64,000 nt of DNA from Ichthyophis bannanicus. Taxonomy: Eukaryota > Chordata > Amphibia > Gymnophiona > Ichthyophiidae. Position numbers and translations under genes: made by a program. This document shows positions 42,544 through 51,956 of the stretch, piece after piece. The stretch covers positions 1,352,383,834 to 1,352,447,833 of the forward strand of contig CM066033.1 in the NCBI GenBank assembly GCA_033557465.1. The letters are read 5' to 3'. Numbering within the stretch: the first letter of the stretch is position 1; each line of letters starts with the position of its first letter. The notes under the pieces are model-generated. The model was not told the DNA's origin and did no database searches. It saw nothing but the letters and a program-made list of their open reading frames with translations.

Positions 42544-44468
42544 ATGGTGAGACACTTCAATTCTCCCACATCTCTCCTCGACCTTCTGGATCAGGAGGTG
42601 ACTACCCTTCTGGCCCAGAGGGCCATAGAAGAAGTTCCTCTTCTTCAACAGGGGTCAGGGTTTTACTCCCCCTATTTTCTCATTCCAAAGAAAACAGGGG
42701 GATACAGACCCATTCTAGATCTCAGAGAATTGAACAAATTCCTATGCAAGGAGAAGTTCAAGATGCTTTTTTATTTATTTATTTAACAATCATTTATATC
42801 CCGCATCTTCCAGAGTTCAGTTGCGGTTCACAATAAAACAACAATCCACAAAGCAAGAGCTTGGTTTTACATTGAACATTTTGAACATCAAACAATATAA
42901 TGGTTAACAGCATGGGCTAATACATAACAGCACAAAAACAGCTTTCCCTAGGCACTCTCCTTCCATACCTGCAGAGTCAGGATTGGCTTTGTTCTCTAGA
43001 TCTCAAGGATGCGTACACTCATGTCCTCATCCATCCATCTCACAGAAAATTCCTATGTTTTCTGTTCCAGGGAAAACATTACCAATACAGAGTGCTTCCT
43101 TTCGGTCTAGCCTCTGCTCCAAGAGTGTTCACCAAATGCATGGTAATAGTTGCTGCATTTCTACGCACTCTGGGAATATTTGTCTTCCCATACCTGGACG
43201 ACTGGCTCATCCGAGCTCCAACCCAGTCGGAGGCTCAGATCTCCCTGAACCGCACCAGGCGCATTCTGCAATACCTGGGACTTGTGGTAAACCTCCCAAA
43301 GTCCCAGCTCACCCCTACTCAGTCCCTGGAATTCATAGGGGCCTGGTTGGACACCACTTCTGCAAGGGCCTACCTTCCTCAGGCCCGTTGTCAACGTCTA
43401 GTGCAGTTAGCCTCCCAGATTCAGTCAAAGAGCCACTTAACTGCCAGGGAGATGCTACAGCTGCTAGGCCATATGGCTTCCACAGTACATGTGGTACCCT
43501 ATGCTCGCCTACACATGAGAGCAGCTCAATGGACTTTGTTCACCCAGTGGACTCAAGCTTCAGGAGCTCTCTCAGACCAAATAGCAACCTCCAAACATCT
43601 CTTTTGGTCTCTCCAATGGTGGATGTCCACTCAAAATCTGTTGCTGGGGTCCCCCTTCCAACCTTTGTTACCCCAAGCAACCCTCACAACAGATGCCTCC
43701 CAAACAGATTGGGGAGCTCATCTACAAGACCTCTCCACCCAAGGCACTTGGTCCCCACAGGAGACCTCTCTTCATATCAAACACTTGGAACTTCGAGCAG
43801 TGTTCCTAGCTCTCAAGGTCTTTCATACCCTCCTCAGCTACAAGACAGTCCTCATTCATACGGACAATCAAGTAGCCATGTTTTACATAAACAAGCAAGG
43901 AGGAACTGGCTCTCTGTCGCTTTGCAACGAAGCTCTAAGATTATGGGCCTTCACCAGAGAGCATCAAATCCATCTCCTGGCAGTATACCTCCCAGGAATC
44001 CAAAACTCTTGGGCAGAGAGACTCAGTCGAGTTCTGCTTCCACACGAATGGTCCCTGCACATGGATCAGGTACTCAGAATCTTCCAGGAATGGGGAACCC
44101 CGGACATAGACCTCTTTGCAAGTCCGTGGAATGCCAAACTTCCCCGGTTCTGTTCCAGAATTCCGTGTCAGGGAGTTCAGGCCAAGGATACCTTCCTCCT
44201 TCATTGGGGTCAGGGCTTCCTGTACGCCTTTCCACCCATTCCTTTGATTCCCAAGACTCTGTTCAAACTCCAGAGGGCTCAAGGATCTATGATCCTCATA
44301 GCTCCATGCTGGCCACGCCAAGTGTGGTACCCTCTACTTCTGCATCTCTCCCAAGCCCCCTCCCTGGACTTGGGAGCTGCGCCAGACCTTCTGTCCCAGG
44401 AGGAAGGGACTTTGTGGCATCCAAACCCCAAGTCCCTTTACCTCAGAGCTTGGTTACTGAAGGCCTAG
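42544..44468 (+). pseudogene. DIRS family 1 reverse transcriptase/RNase H (copy B), split by a 171-bp insertion
   Basis: RT blocks: FYSPYFLIPKKTGGYRPILD and LRELNKFL before the insertion; LDLKDAYTHVLIHPSH, YRVLPFGLASAP and FPYLDDWLIRAP (YxDD) after it. RNase H blocks: TLTTDASQTDWGAHL, HLELRAVFLALK and LIHTDNQVAMFYI. The C-terminal domain includes DIDLFASPWNAKLPRFCS. The insertion at 42770-42940 interrupts KFKML/SLGTLL. Dropping it with one copy of the 5-bp GCTTT duplication leaves a single open frame from 42544 to the TAG at 44466-44468. The upstream start may lie before 42544. Confidence 0.9.
42770..42940 (-). mobile_element. L2-like LINE/SINE tail inserted in DIRS RT
   Basis: 171 bp starting TTTATTTATTTA, with ATATCCCGCATCTTCCAGAG and TTGCGGTTCACAATAAAAC: the reverse complement of the hairpin 3' tail of the L2-like elements. 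GCTTT at 42765-42769 and 42941-42945 is the probable target duplication. It disables the host RT frame. Confidence 0.8.
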
Positions 44469-45505
44469 ACTTTCAAGACTTCAATCTTTCTCAGCAAGTG
44501 AAGGATATCCTCCATGCTTCCAGAAAACCTTCCACTAGGCGTTCCTATGCTTTTAAGTGGAAAAGATTTTCCATTTGGTGTGCTCAAAAGGGTCTTGACT
44601 CTCTGGCACTTCCTGTGAATTCTCTATTGGAATATCTCCTGCATCTTTTCAATGCAGGCCTTAAAACGAATTCAGTAAGGGTCCATTTGAGTGCTATTGC
44701 AGCATCCCTTAAGCCTCTCAATGGACAACCTATTTCCTCTCATCCTCTTATTGCAAGATTCATGAGAGGCCTAACTTTAACTAAACCTCCCATTCGACCT
44801 CCTCCGGTGGCATGGGACTTAAACTTGGTTCTTGGTCAGCTTATGAAGCCACCTTTTGAACCCTTAGCCACTACCTCCTTGAAATTTCTTTCCTGGAAGG
44901 TTATTTTCCTTATTGCAATCACTTCTGCTCGCCGCATCAGTGAACTGCAGGCCTTAGTGGCTAATCCACCTTATACAAGGTTCCATCATGATAAGGTAGT
45001 CCTTAGGACAAATCCTCACTTTATGCCTAAAGTGGTCTCTCCTTTTCATCTTAATCAAGTGGTATATTTACCTGTCTTTTTTCCAGCTCCTCATGCATCC
45101 AGTGCAGAGAAGAACCTTCATACTCTAGATTGTAAAAGAGCTCTTGCTTTTTACTTACACAGGACACAGCAACATAGAAAGTCTTCCCAGCTTTTTGTTG
45201 CTTTTGATCCTTCTCATTTAGGACTTCCAGTCTCTAAAAGAACACTGTCCAATTGGATTGCTCAGTGTATTTCTTTTGCTTACCAGAGTAAGAACCTTTC
45301 TCTGGAGGGCCATGTCACAGCTCACAATGTGAGGGCCATGGCCACCTCTATGGCTCATCTACATTCTGTGTCCATCGACCAGATCTGTCGAGCAGCCACC
45401 TGGGCCTCGGTTCATACCTTCACAGCCCATTACTGTTTGGACAAGGACTCCCGCCGGGATGCCTTGTTTGGTCAGGCTGTCCTCAGACACCTGTTCCATT
45501 CTTAA
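42983..45505 (+). CDS. DIRS family 1 tyrosine recombinase (copy B)
   Basis: The recombinase proper occupies about 44450-45505: LDFQDFNLSQQVKDILHASR, RRSYAFKWKRFSIWCA, SARRISELQAL (catalytic Arg), TAHNVRAM (His-x-x-Arg) and FTAHYCLDKDSRRDALFG (Tyr). The frame is open a further 1.46 kb upstream, through the whole RT/RNase H region in another phase, giving an 840-codon ORF. That leader is Ser/Pro-rich and looks like the shadow of RT, though overlapping frames are a known DIRS trait. The recombinase part appears fully intact and could be functional. Confidence 0.85.
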   Translation: MALFSRSQGCVHSCPHPSISQKIPMFSVPGKTLPIQSASFRSSLCSKSVHQMHGNSCCISTHSGNICLPIPGRLAHPSSNPVGGSDLPEPHQAHSAIPGTCGKPPKVPAHPYSVPGIHRGLVGHHFCKGLPSSGPLSTSSAVSLPDSVKEPLNCQGDATAARPYGFHSTCGTLCSPTHESSSMDFVHPVDSSFRSSLRPNSNLQTSLLVSPMVDVHSKSVAGVPLPTFVTPSNPHNRCLPNRLGSSSTRPLHPRHLVPTGDLSSYQTLGTSSSVPSSQGLSYPPQLQDSPHSYGQSSSHVLHKQARRNWLSVALQRSSKIMGLHQRASNPSPGSIPPRNPKLLGRETQSSSASTRMVPAHGSGTQNLPGMGNPGHRPLCKSVECQTSPVLFQNSVSGSSGQGYLPPSLGSGLPVRLSTHSFDSQDSVQTPEGSRIYDPHSSMLATPSVVPSTSASLPSPLPGLGSCARPSVPGGRDFVASKPQVPLPQSLVTEGLDFQDFNLSQQVKDILHASRKPSTRRSYAFKWKRFSIWCAQKGLDSLALPVNSLLEYLLHLFNAGLKTNSVRVHLSAIAASLKPLNGQPISSHPLIARFMRGLTLTKPPIRPPPVAWDLNLVLGQLMKPPFEPLATTSLKFLSWKVIFLIAITSARRISELQALVANPPYTRFHHDKVVLRTNPHFMPKVVSPFHLNQVVYLPVFFPAPHASSAEKNLHTLDCKRALAFYLHRTQQHRKSSQLFVAFDPSHLGLPVSKRTLSNWIAQCISFAYQSKNLSLEGHVTAHNVRAMATSMAHLHSVSIDQICRAATWASVHTFTAHYCLDKDSRRDALFGQAVLRHLFHS

Positions 45506-45612
45506 ACAACTCCTGCCCTCCTTCCCTGAATGGATGCCTGAGATCCATAGGAAGACGAGGAACCCTTCAGGGTCTCATACCCTTGGGGATCTCCCAGGCA
45601 TCTTAGCTAGGG

Positions 45613-45705
45613 AGTCCCCATATGCGAGGACTCATTCCTGTTTGTTCCTGGAGATAGCACAGTTACTTACCTGTAACAGGTGATCTCTGGGAACAGCAGG
45701 AATTA
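45613..45705. repeat. DIRS internal complementary region (copy B)
   Basis: 45613-45655 is the reverse complement of the left tip and 45656-45705 is the reverse complement of the right tip, with the virtual joint at GGAGAT|AGCACAG. Confidence 0.88.
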
Positions 45706-45795
45706 GTCCTCCCAACCCTCCCACCTCCCCTAGGAGTTGTATCTCTCTCTGTCTTTCCTTTCCTCTCTCTCTCTATTGTCTCAGCTTTAAACTTG

Positions 45796-45984
45796 AACTG
45801 AGGAGAGTTGGTTAGGAAAGGCGGGAAGGCAGCGCGCAGGCACTGTGGGATGCTCCCAAAAGCTTTCCTTCTGGGAAGCTGGGGAGCGTTCCCGCGCAGG
45901 CTCCGTCGGTACTGACGTACCCGTATGTGAGGACTAATTCCTGCTGTTCCCAGAGATCACCGGTTACAGGTAAGTAACTGTGCT
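45796..45984. repeat. DIRS family 1 right inverted terminal repeat (copy B)
   Basis: Reverse complement of 40167-40329 with an extra tip. It carries CAG|GTAAGT at 45967-45975. Confidence 0.85.
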
Positions 45985-46173
45985 TTCTCTACACAGTTCT
46001 TAACCACACTTATCTGTTTTCAAAGGATGTCTCCATTCTTTATTGGATACCAGCAGGATCACATGTTTCCTTGTGAGCTTCCCAGACCTTCTGACAATGG
46101 CTTTGGCATATGTGCTTTATATATAGCATGTAACCACTCCCCTCTTCACCCATTGGTACCTCACTATCTAGTG

Positions 46174-46611
46174 TAGTGGTTCTCAACCTTTTTTGTACCA
46201 TGACCCCTTTTACCATTGGTCAACTTGTGATGACCCCCAATGATAAAATCAAATGCGTATCTCTTCCTTTACCGTTAACACATTCACTGTAATCATTTGT
46301 TTAATTATTAATATATTATAGGCCTTTGCAATATGTTTTTATTTATAAAATTTACTTATTTAAACCACAATAATTAATCACAATAACACGTAACAATATT
46401 TGATTTCAAAATTATTATGATTTTGTAGTCAAATCACTAATATGAAATACAATTATTTTTTTGACCTTTGTTGTCTGACCAATTTATTCTCTGATCATGC
46501 TGGAACCGATCTGAGGCTTCTGCTTTCCTGTCTTCTCTTAGCTCTCTTTCTGTGGTCTATGGTCTATCTGCCATTTCTTATCTCTTCTTTCATTTTCTTC
46601 ACTTCTTTCAG
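46174..46611 (+). mobile_element. hAT-like non-autonomous repeat (copy 2)
   Basis: Starts TAGTGGTTCTCAACCTTTTT and then GTACCATGACCCC. It matches 34858-35293 in inverse orientation along its whole length, up to CTTCACTTCTTTC. It has no coding capacity. Confidence 0.6.
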
Positions 46612-46699
46612 CCTATTTCCAGTCCCAGTAACCCTCCCCAGTATCATCCCCTTTCCAGTCCTCACTCTCAGTACCTTCCAATGTCAACTTTCCTAACCA

Positions 46700-49600
46700 G
46701 GGCTCTACAGATCAACAAACAGTAAGGATTTGAGGGTTTGTTTGTTTGCTTTTATTATATTACATTGCTAGCTCTCTGACTGGGAGCTCTTAAAAGGGTT
46801 TTTTGTATATTTTTTAAAGCAAGGTTACTTTCTTTTTGGTGCCTTAGGGGAACTTTCCTTGAGCACAGTAGGTTGCTGAACTCTAGTAACCTCCTCAGGT
46901 TTGGAAACTGCTAACACCTAATCAGGTGTTAGTTCCCTCCCTACCCACCCCGACTCCCACCCACCCCTAGTGAGCAGTCTTGCTTTATAGGGCACCTCCC
47001 CCTTTAATAAATCACAGAGAATTGGACCAGCACATTTTGAATATAATTAAAGAGATTTAACTGCTTTTTCTCTGAAAGGACAGCTGGGAAACCGGCTGGT
47101 ACTTGGTAGATCTCTCTTTTGCTTTAACAGATACCTAAGCTCCACGAACAGAACAATGGCTGGGAAAAATCATATTGCTAAAGCTGTTGCCCCCGTTACA
47201 GCTTCTGCCTCGGTCCAGACAGAGATCCTAATGCCAGTTGAAGGACCAGTTCCATGTGCAGGGTGCCTGCATGCTGAAGCTCTGAGGAAACAAGTGGAGG
47301 AACTCGGAGAGGAGGTGGCGAGGCTGAGGAGAATTCAAGACAGTGAAAAGTACATTGATGAGATGCTTCTTGCAGCAACCAAGCTCTCCAGCACAGGAGA
47401 AGATGGGTGCCAACTGAATGTCGATGGTTGCCAACTGAATGTCGTTGGTTGGGCACAAGTCACCAGGGCCTGCAAAATCACCAATCCAACTTCTCCAGCC
47501 CTTGAATTGAAGAACCATTATGCCGCCCTGGAAGTGGAGGAGGTGAAAGCATCCCTGGAAAGGGAAGAACCAGAGTTCAAGTACCCCAAAGTTGCAGAAT
47601 CAGTGACCAGAAGGAAACGAAGGGTAGTGGTGGTTGGAGACTCTCTTCTGAGGGGTACTGAAGCGTCCATCTGCCGACCAGACTTGATGTCCAGAGAGGT
47701 ATGCTGTCTGCCTGGTGCCAAAATCCAAGATGTTACGGAGAGTTTGCCGAGACTCATCAAGCCCACTGACTATTACCCAATGTTGCTAATCCATGTTGGA
47801 ACAAATGATACTGCCAGGTATACCTCGGAACGTATCAAAAGTGACTTCATGGCTCTGGGACAGAGTGTGAAGCAGTTAGGTGCACAGTTGGTGTTCTCTT
47901 CAATCCTCCCTGTTGAGGGTAAAGTCCAAGGCAGAGAGGCTCGCATCCTGGAGATGAATGCATGGCTGCGTGGATGGTGTCATCAAGAGCGTTTTGGTTT
48001 CCTAGACCATGGGATGCTGTTCCAAGGGTTGCAGAGCAGAGATGGTATCCATCTGTCCAAGAAAGGTCAACGCATTTTCGGTAGTAGACTGGTTAATCTA
48101 CTGAAGAGGGCTTTAAACTAGATTCGTTGGGGATAGGTGAAGAAAGCCCCCAGGTAAGTGAAAGCCCCCAGGTAGGTGATACATTAAATACCTTTATGGA
48201 AATGGGTAACAGGGGTAACATATGGAAAGCAGTGTGTATAAATGCCCGTAGCATGGGAAATAAGATCCCTGATGTTAAAGCTTTGGTGGGAGTGGCTGAC
48301 TTGGATTTAGTGGCAGTTACAGAAACATGGTTCACGGAAAACCATGACTGGGATGTAACTATACCTGGCTATACTTTATTCAGAAAGGACAGGGTAGGAA
48401 GAAGGGGAGGAGGAGTGGCACTATATGTAAAAACTACTATTAAAGCTTTGAAATTACAGAGCTTAAAAGGGAGAGAGGAGGCTTTGTCAGTTAAACTAGA
48501 AAGAGGGAAAGAGAAATCTATTTGCATTGGTGTGATATACAGACCTCCCTCACAAGAGGAAGAGGTGGACAGAGAGTTAATTGAAGGCATACGCAGCATT
48601 GCTAGGAAAGGGGAAGTGCTACTGATAGGGGATTTCAATATACCAGATGTTGATTGGCACATTCCTGCTGCAGTATCTAGAAGTAAGGAGATCCTGGATT
48701 TGTCTACAGGGAGAACTATTCAGGCAATTGGTAACAGACCCCACACGTGAAGGGGCCATACTGGACTTGGTGCTTACCAATGGTGAAACTGTTTCTGATG
48801 TTGTAGTGGGAGATCATTTTGCATCCGGTGATCACCAGATGGTGTGGTTCAGTATTAGGACTTGGGCTGTTAGAATCCATTCCAAGGTGAGGATCTTAGA
48901 CTTTAGGAAGACTAACTTTGCGAAGATGGGCCAATACCTCAGGGAGGCGTTAGTGGGATGGGAACAGCTGGGGGATGTAGAAAAACAGTGGGCAAAACTG
49001 AAAGGGGGTATTTTAAGGGTAACCAATCTTTTTGTTAAAATGGTAAATAAAGGCAAAAGGAAAAGGAGACCGCTATGGTTTTCAAAGGAAGTAGCTGAAA
49101 AAGTGAAGAAAAAGAGGGAGGCCTTCATGAAATACAAGAGATCACAGAGAGAGGAAGACAGACATATGTATTTGGAAAAACTTAGAGAAGCTAGCAAAGT
49201 AGTCAAGAAGGCAAAGATTCAAAAGGAGGAGGAAATAGCCAATGCAATAAAATGGGGGGATAAGACATTTTTCAGATATATTAGTGAGAAGAGGAAGGGC
49301 AAAAGTGGTATTGTCAGACTCAAGGGTGCAAGGGGGGAATATGTAGAAGCTGATAAGGATAAAGCGGAATTGCTTAACAAATATTTTTGTTCTGTGTTCA
49401 CAGATGAAGAACCAGGAGCAGGAACTCAGAAAACACCCACAAATAGGAACAGAAGCGAGGGACATCTTGAACAATTTTCAGAAGACTGTGTTCGTGAGAA
49501 ACTAGCTCAACTTAAAGTAGACAAAGCGATGGGACCGGATGGGATACACCCTAGAATACTGAGGGAACTTGGGGACGTTCTAGCAACTCCACTGATTGAC

Positions 49601-50805
49601 CTTTTCAATGCCTCGTTGGAGTCAGGAGTGGTGCCAAAGGACTGGAGAGAGGCACATGTGGTGCCTTTACACAAAAGCGGAAGTAAGGATGTAGTTGAAA
49701 ACTACAGGCCGGTTAGTTTAACTTCGGTGGTGAGTAAATTATTGGAAACGCTGCTGAAAGAGAAAATAGTGAGGTTTCTGGAGTCCAGCGGATTACAGGA
49801 TCCGAGGCAGCATGGATTCACCAGAGGCAGGTCTTGTCAGACAAATCTGATTGATTTCTTTGACTGGGTGACCATTGAGTTGGACCGAGGGAGAGCTCTA
49901 GATGTGGTGTATTTAGATTTCAATAAAGCCTTTGACACTGTTCCTCACAGGCGACTTAAAAAGAAACTGAGCACCCTAGGGATGGACCCTAAAGTTACTG
50001 CTTGGGTTAGAAATTGGTTGGATGGGAGGCGACAAAGAGTACAAGTAAATGGAGCTCACCCTGAGGAGAAGGATGTTACCAGTGGTGTGCCCCAGGGATC
50101 TGTCCTTGGTCCGATTCTTTTTAACATCTTTGTTAGTGATATATAGCGGAAGGGCTGTCGGGTAAGGTTTGCCTCTTTGCAGATGATACCAAAATCTGCA
50201 ATAGAGTAGACACCCAGGAAGGTATAGATAACATGAGGAGGGATCTAGCTAAGCTTGAAGAATGGTCTAGAATTTGGCAGCTGGGATTTAATGTTAAAAT
50301 AATGTAAGGTCATGCATTTGGGCTGCAGCAATCCAAGGGAGCAATACAGTATAGGAGGTGAAGTACTTTTGTCCACTAAAGAAGAGTGGGACCTAGGCGT
50401 GGTTGTTTCTTATGATCTTAAAGTAGCTAAACAGGTAGAAAAGGCGACGGCAAAAGCTAGAAGGATGCTTGGGTGCATACGGAGAGGAATGGCTAGCAGA
50501 AAAAAGGAGGTGATAATGCCTCTGTATAAGTCTTTGGTGCGACTTCCTTTGGAGTATAGTGTGCAATTCTGGAGACCGCACCTTCAAAAGGATGTGAACA
50601 GGATGGAGTCGGTGCAGCGGGTGGCTTCTAAAATGATTAGTGGGCTTCATTATAAAGCATATGAGGACAGACTGAAGGATCTTAATATGTACTCCTTAGA
50701 GGAAAGGCGGGATAGAGGTGATATGATTGAGATGTTTAAATACCTCCGTGGCATAAATGTTCAGGGAGAGAACCTCTTTCAATTGAAAGCACGTTCTGCT
50801 ACGAG
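46700..50805 (+). mobile_element. CR1 LINE, near full length, 3' end removed by a DIRS insertion
   Basis: Probable 5' UTR from about 46700, ORF1 at 47156-48121 and a broken ORF2 from about 48127. The CR1 sequence ends in RSATR at about 50804, where reverse-strand DIRS remnant F starts at GGGAACAGCAGG. The CR1 C terminus and 3' UTR are not found further right in the window. Confidence 0.88.
47156..48121 (+). CDS. CR1 ORF1 protein with SGNH-esterase-like domain
   Basis: Intact 321-codon frame. The first half is low-complexity with a probable coiled coil (EALRKQVEELGEEVARLRRI, residues about 42-61) preceded by CAGC. A near-duplicated DGCQLNV occurs around residue 83. The C-terminal half (from about residue 155) is an SGNH/GDSL hydrolase-like domain: RRVVVVGDSLLRG with the nucleophile Ser, LLIHVGTNDTARY with the Gly/Asn block, and RDGIHLSKKGQ with the Asp-x-x-His dyad. 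Esterase-type ORF1 proteins are known from CR1 LINEs and are thought to help the ribonucleoprotein. ORF2 starts just after it. Confidence 0.88.
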   Translation: MAGKNHIAKAVAPVTASASVQTEILMPVEGPVPCAGCLHAEALRKQVEELGEEVARLRRIQDSEKYIDEMLLAATKLSSTGEDGCQLNVDGCQLNVVGWAQVTRACKITNPTSPALELKNHYAALEVEEVKASLEREEPEFKYPKVAESVTRRKRRVVVVGDSLLRGTEASICRPDLMSREVCCLPGAKIQDVTESLPRLIKPTDYYPMLLIHVGTNDTARYTSERIKSDFMALGQSVKQLGAQLVFSSILPVEGKVQGREARILEMNAWLRGWCHQERFGFLDHGMLFQGLQSRDGIHLSKKGQRIFGSRLVNLLKRALN

Positions 50806-50821
50806 GGAACAGCAGGAATAA
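48127..50821 (+). pseudogene. CR1 ORF2: endonuclease and reverse transcriptase, broken
   Basis: Endonuclease blocks at 48217-48700: AVCINARSMGNKIPDVKALV, AVTETWFTENHDWDV, GRRGGGVALYVK and LLIGDFNIPDVDWH. A frameshift near 48690 moves to 48647-50146, with the endonuclease end (LDLVLTNGE, GDHFASGDHQMVWF) and RT blocks YRPVSLTSVVSKLLETLL, GFTRGRSCQTNLIDF, VVYLDFNKAFDTVPHRRL and SGVPQGSVLGPILFNIFVSD. A stop follows immediately, then the FADDTKICN block in another frame. The C-terminal part lies at 50312-50805 (MPLYKSLVRLPLEYSVQFWR, DRGDMIEMFKYLRG). The last few codons to 50821 are DIRS sequence. Confidence 0.9.
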
Positions 50822-51054
50822 GTCTTCACATATGGGTACGTCGGTACCGACGGAGTTTGCGCGGGAACGCTCTCCAGCGTCCAATCAGTACGCTTTTGGA
50901 AGCATCCCAACACGCCTGCGTGCTGCCTTCCCTCCTTTCCCAACTGCCTCTCCTCAGTTAAGTTTTAAAGCTGAGACAAAGAGAGAGAGAGAGAGAGAGA
51001 AAGGGAAACAGAGAGATAGAGAAATGCAACTCCTAGGGGAGGTGGGTGGGTTGT

Positions 51055-51150
51055 GAAGACTTATTCCTGCTGTTCCCAGAGATCACCTGTTACAGGTAAG
51101 TAACTGTGCTATCTCCAGGAACAAGCAGGAATGAGTCTTCACATATGGGA
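51055..51150. repeat. DIRS internal complementary region (remnant F, reversed)
   Basis: Reads right tip (GACTTATTCCTGCTGTTCCC...AAGTAACTGTGCT) joined directly to left tip (ATCTCCAGGAACAAGCAGGA) at about 51110. That is the exact reverse complement of the complementary regions of copies A and B. Confidence 0.85.
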
Positions 51151-51399
51151 ATTCCCAAGCTAAGGTGCCTGGAGGAGTCCTAGCATGTTGCGAATCTGAG
51201 AGCCATGCTACTGTACCGAACCCCAGGCATCCTAGGGATGGAGGGTAGGAGTTGAACTAAAAAGATGTGCTGTGCAACAGCTGGACCAAACAGGACGCCT
51301 AGATAGGAGTCTCTGTGCAGGTGATATTTAGTGGTAATATTGAAGAGCAATAAACCAATAGGGACCTCACCTGGTGGTATTGTAAGGGGTATATGGAGG

Positions 51400-51911
51400 T
51401 TCATGTGGATTTGTTAATATGAACCAACAGGATATCCCCAGGGAGTACCTCAATGTAAGGAGAGGTAAATAACTGTGCAAAAAACAGGCTGAGGTTAGAA
51501 CCCTTAGGGTGAGAAGAAGCAATCCTAGTGGAACTGGGGTAGTTCAATGATGCAGGACTTTGCGGAAAACGCGGAAGTCCCTATTAGATAAAACTGAAGC
51601 TCGTTTGACTTTAGAGAGACATAGTTCTTATAGGAGAAGGGAGCTTCGAAGATCCCTATATCCGATAACAAAAGAGGATAGGAGCATGAGGCATTGTAGC
51701 CTCACATCTTTTGAAGATTCAGAATGTCCTTTCTAATTGAAATCACGTAGGAAAAAGAAAGTATATGGAGGGCTTCAGGTGTACCTAAACTGAAGGTCAT
51801 GGTACAAAAAACCCTCAACTACCACAGGAAGTGGTTGGTTATGGAGAACCCTAAGTATGCTGGGACAGCATGGAAAGGGATAGAGAGACTATCTGTCGGG
51901 TCCATAGGGGA

Positions 51912-51956
<45 letters not shown>

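Larger units (their letters stand above)
40167..45984 (+). mobile_element. DIRS retrotransposon family 1, copy B (full length)
   Basis: A 5.8-kb element with left inverted repeat (40167-40329), gag, RT/RNase H, tyrosine recombinase, internal complementary region (45613-45705) and right inverted repeat (45796-45984). RT and recombinase frames are intact apart from a 171-bp insertion in RT. Gag has stops near its N terminus. The right repeat is about 27 bp longer than the left at its tip, as reported for the founding DIRS-1 element. Confidence 0.92.

Noticed and set aside
47156..48121. Host GDSL-type esterase gene
   Set aside because: It is followed at once by CR1 endonuclease/RT, and SGNH-like ORF1 is known for CR1 LINEs.
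51100..51140. A fused right-end/left-end joint that looks like an integrated DIRS circle junction
   Set aside because: It is exactly the reverse complement of the internal complementary region found in copies A and B, and neighbouring sequence also fits a reversed DIRS, so no circle integration is needed.
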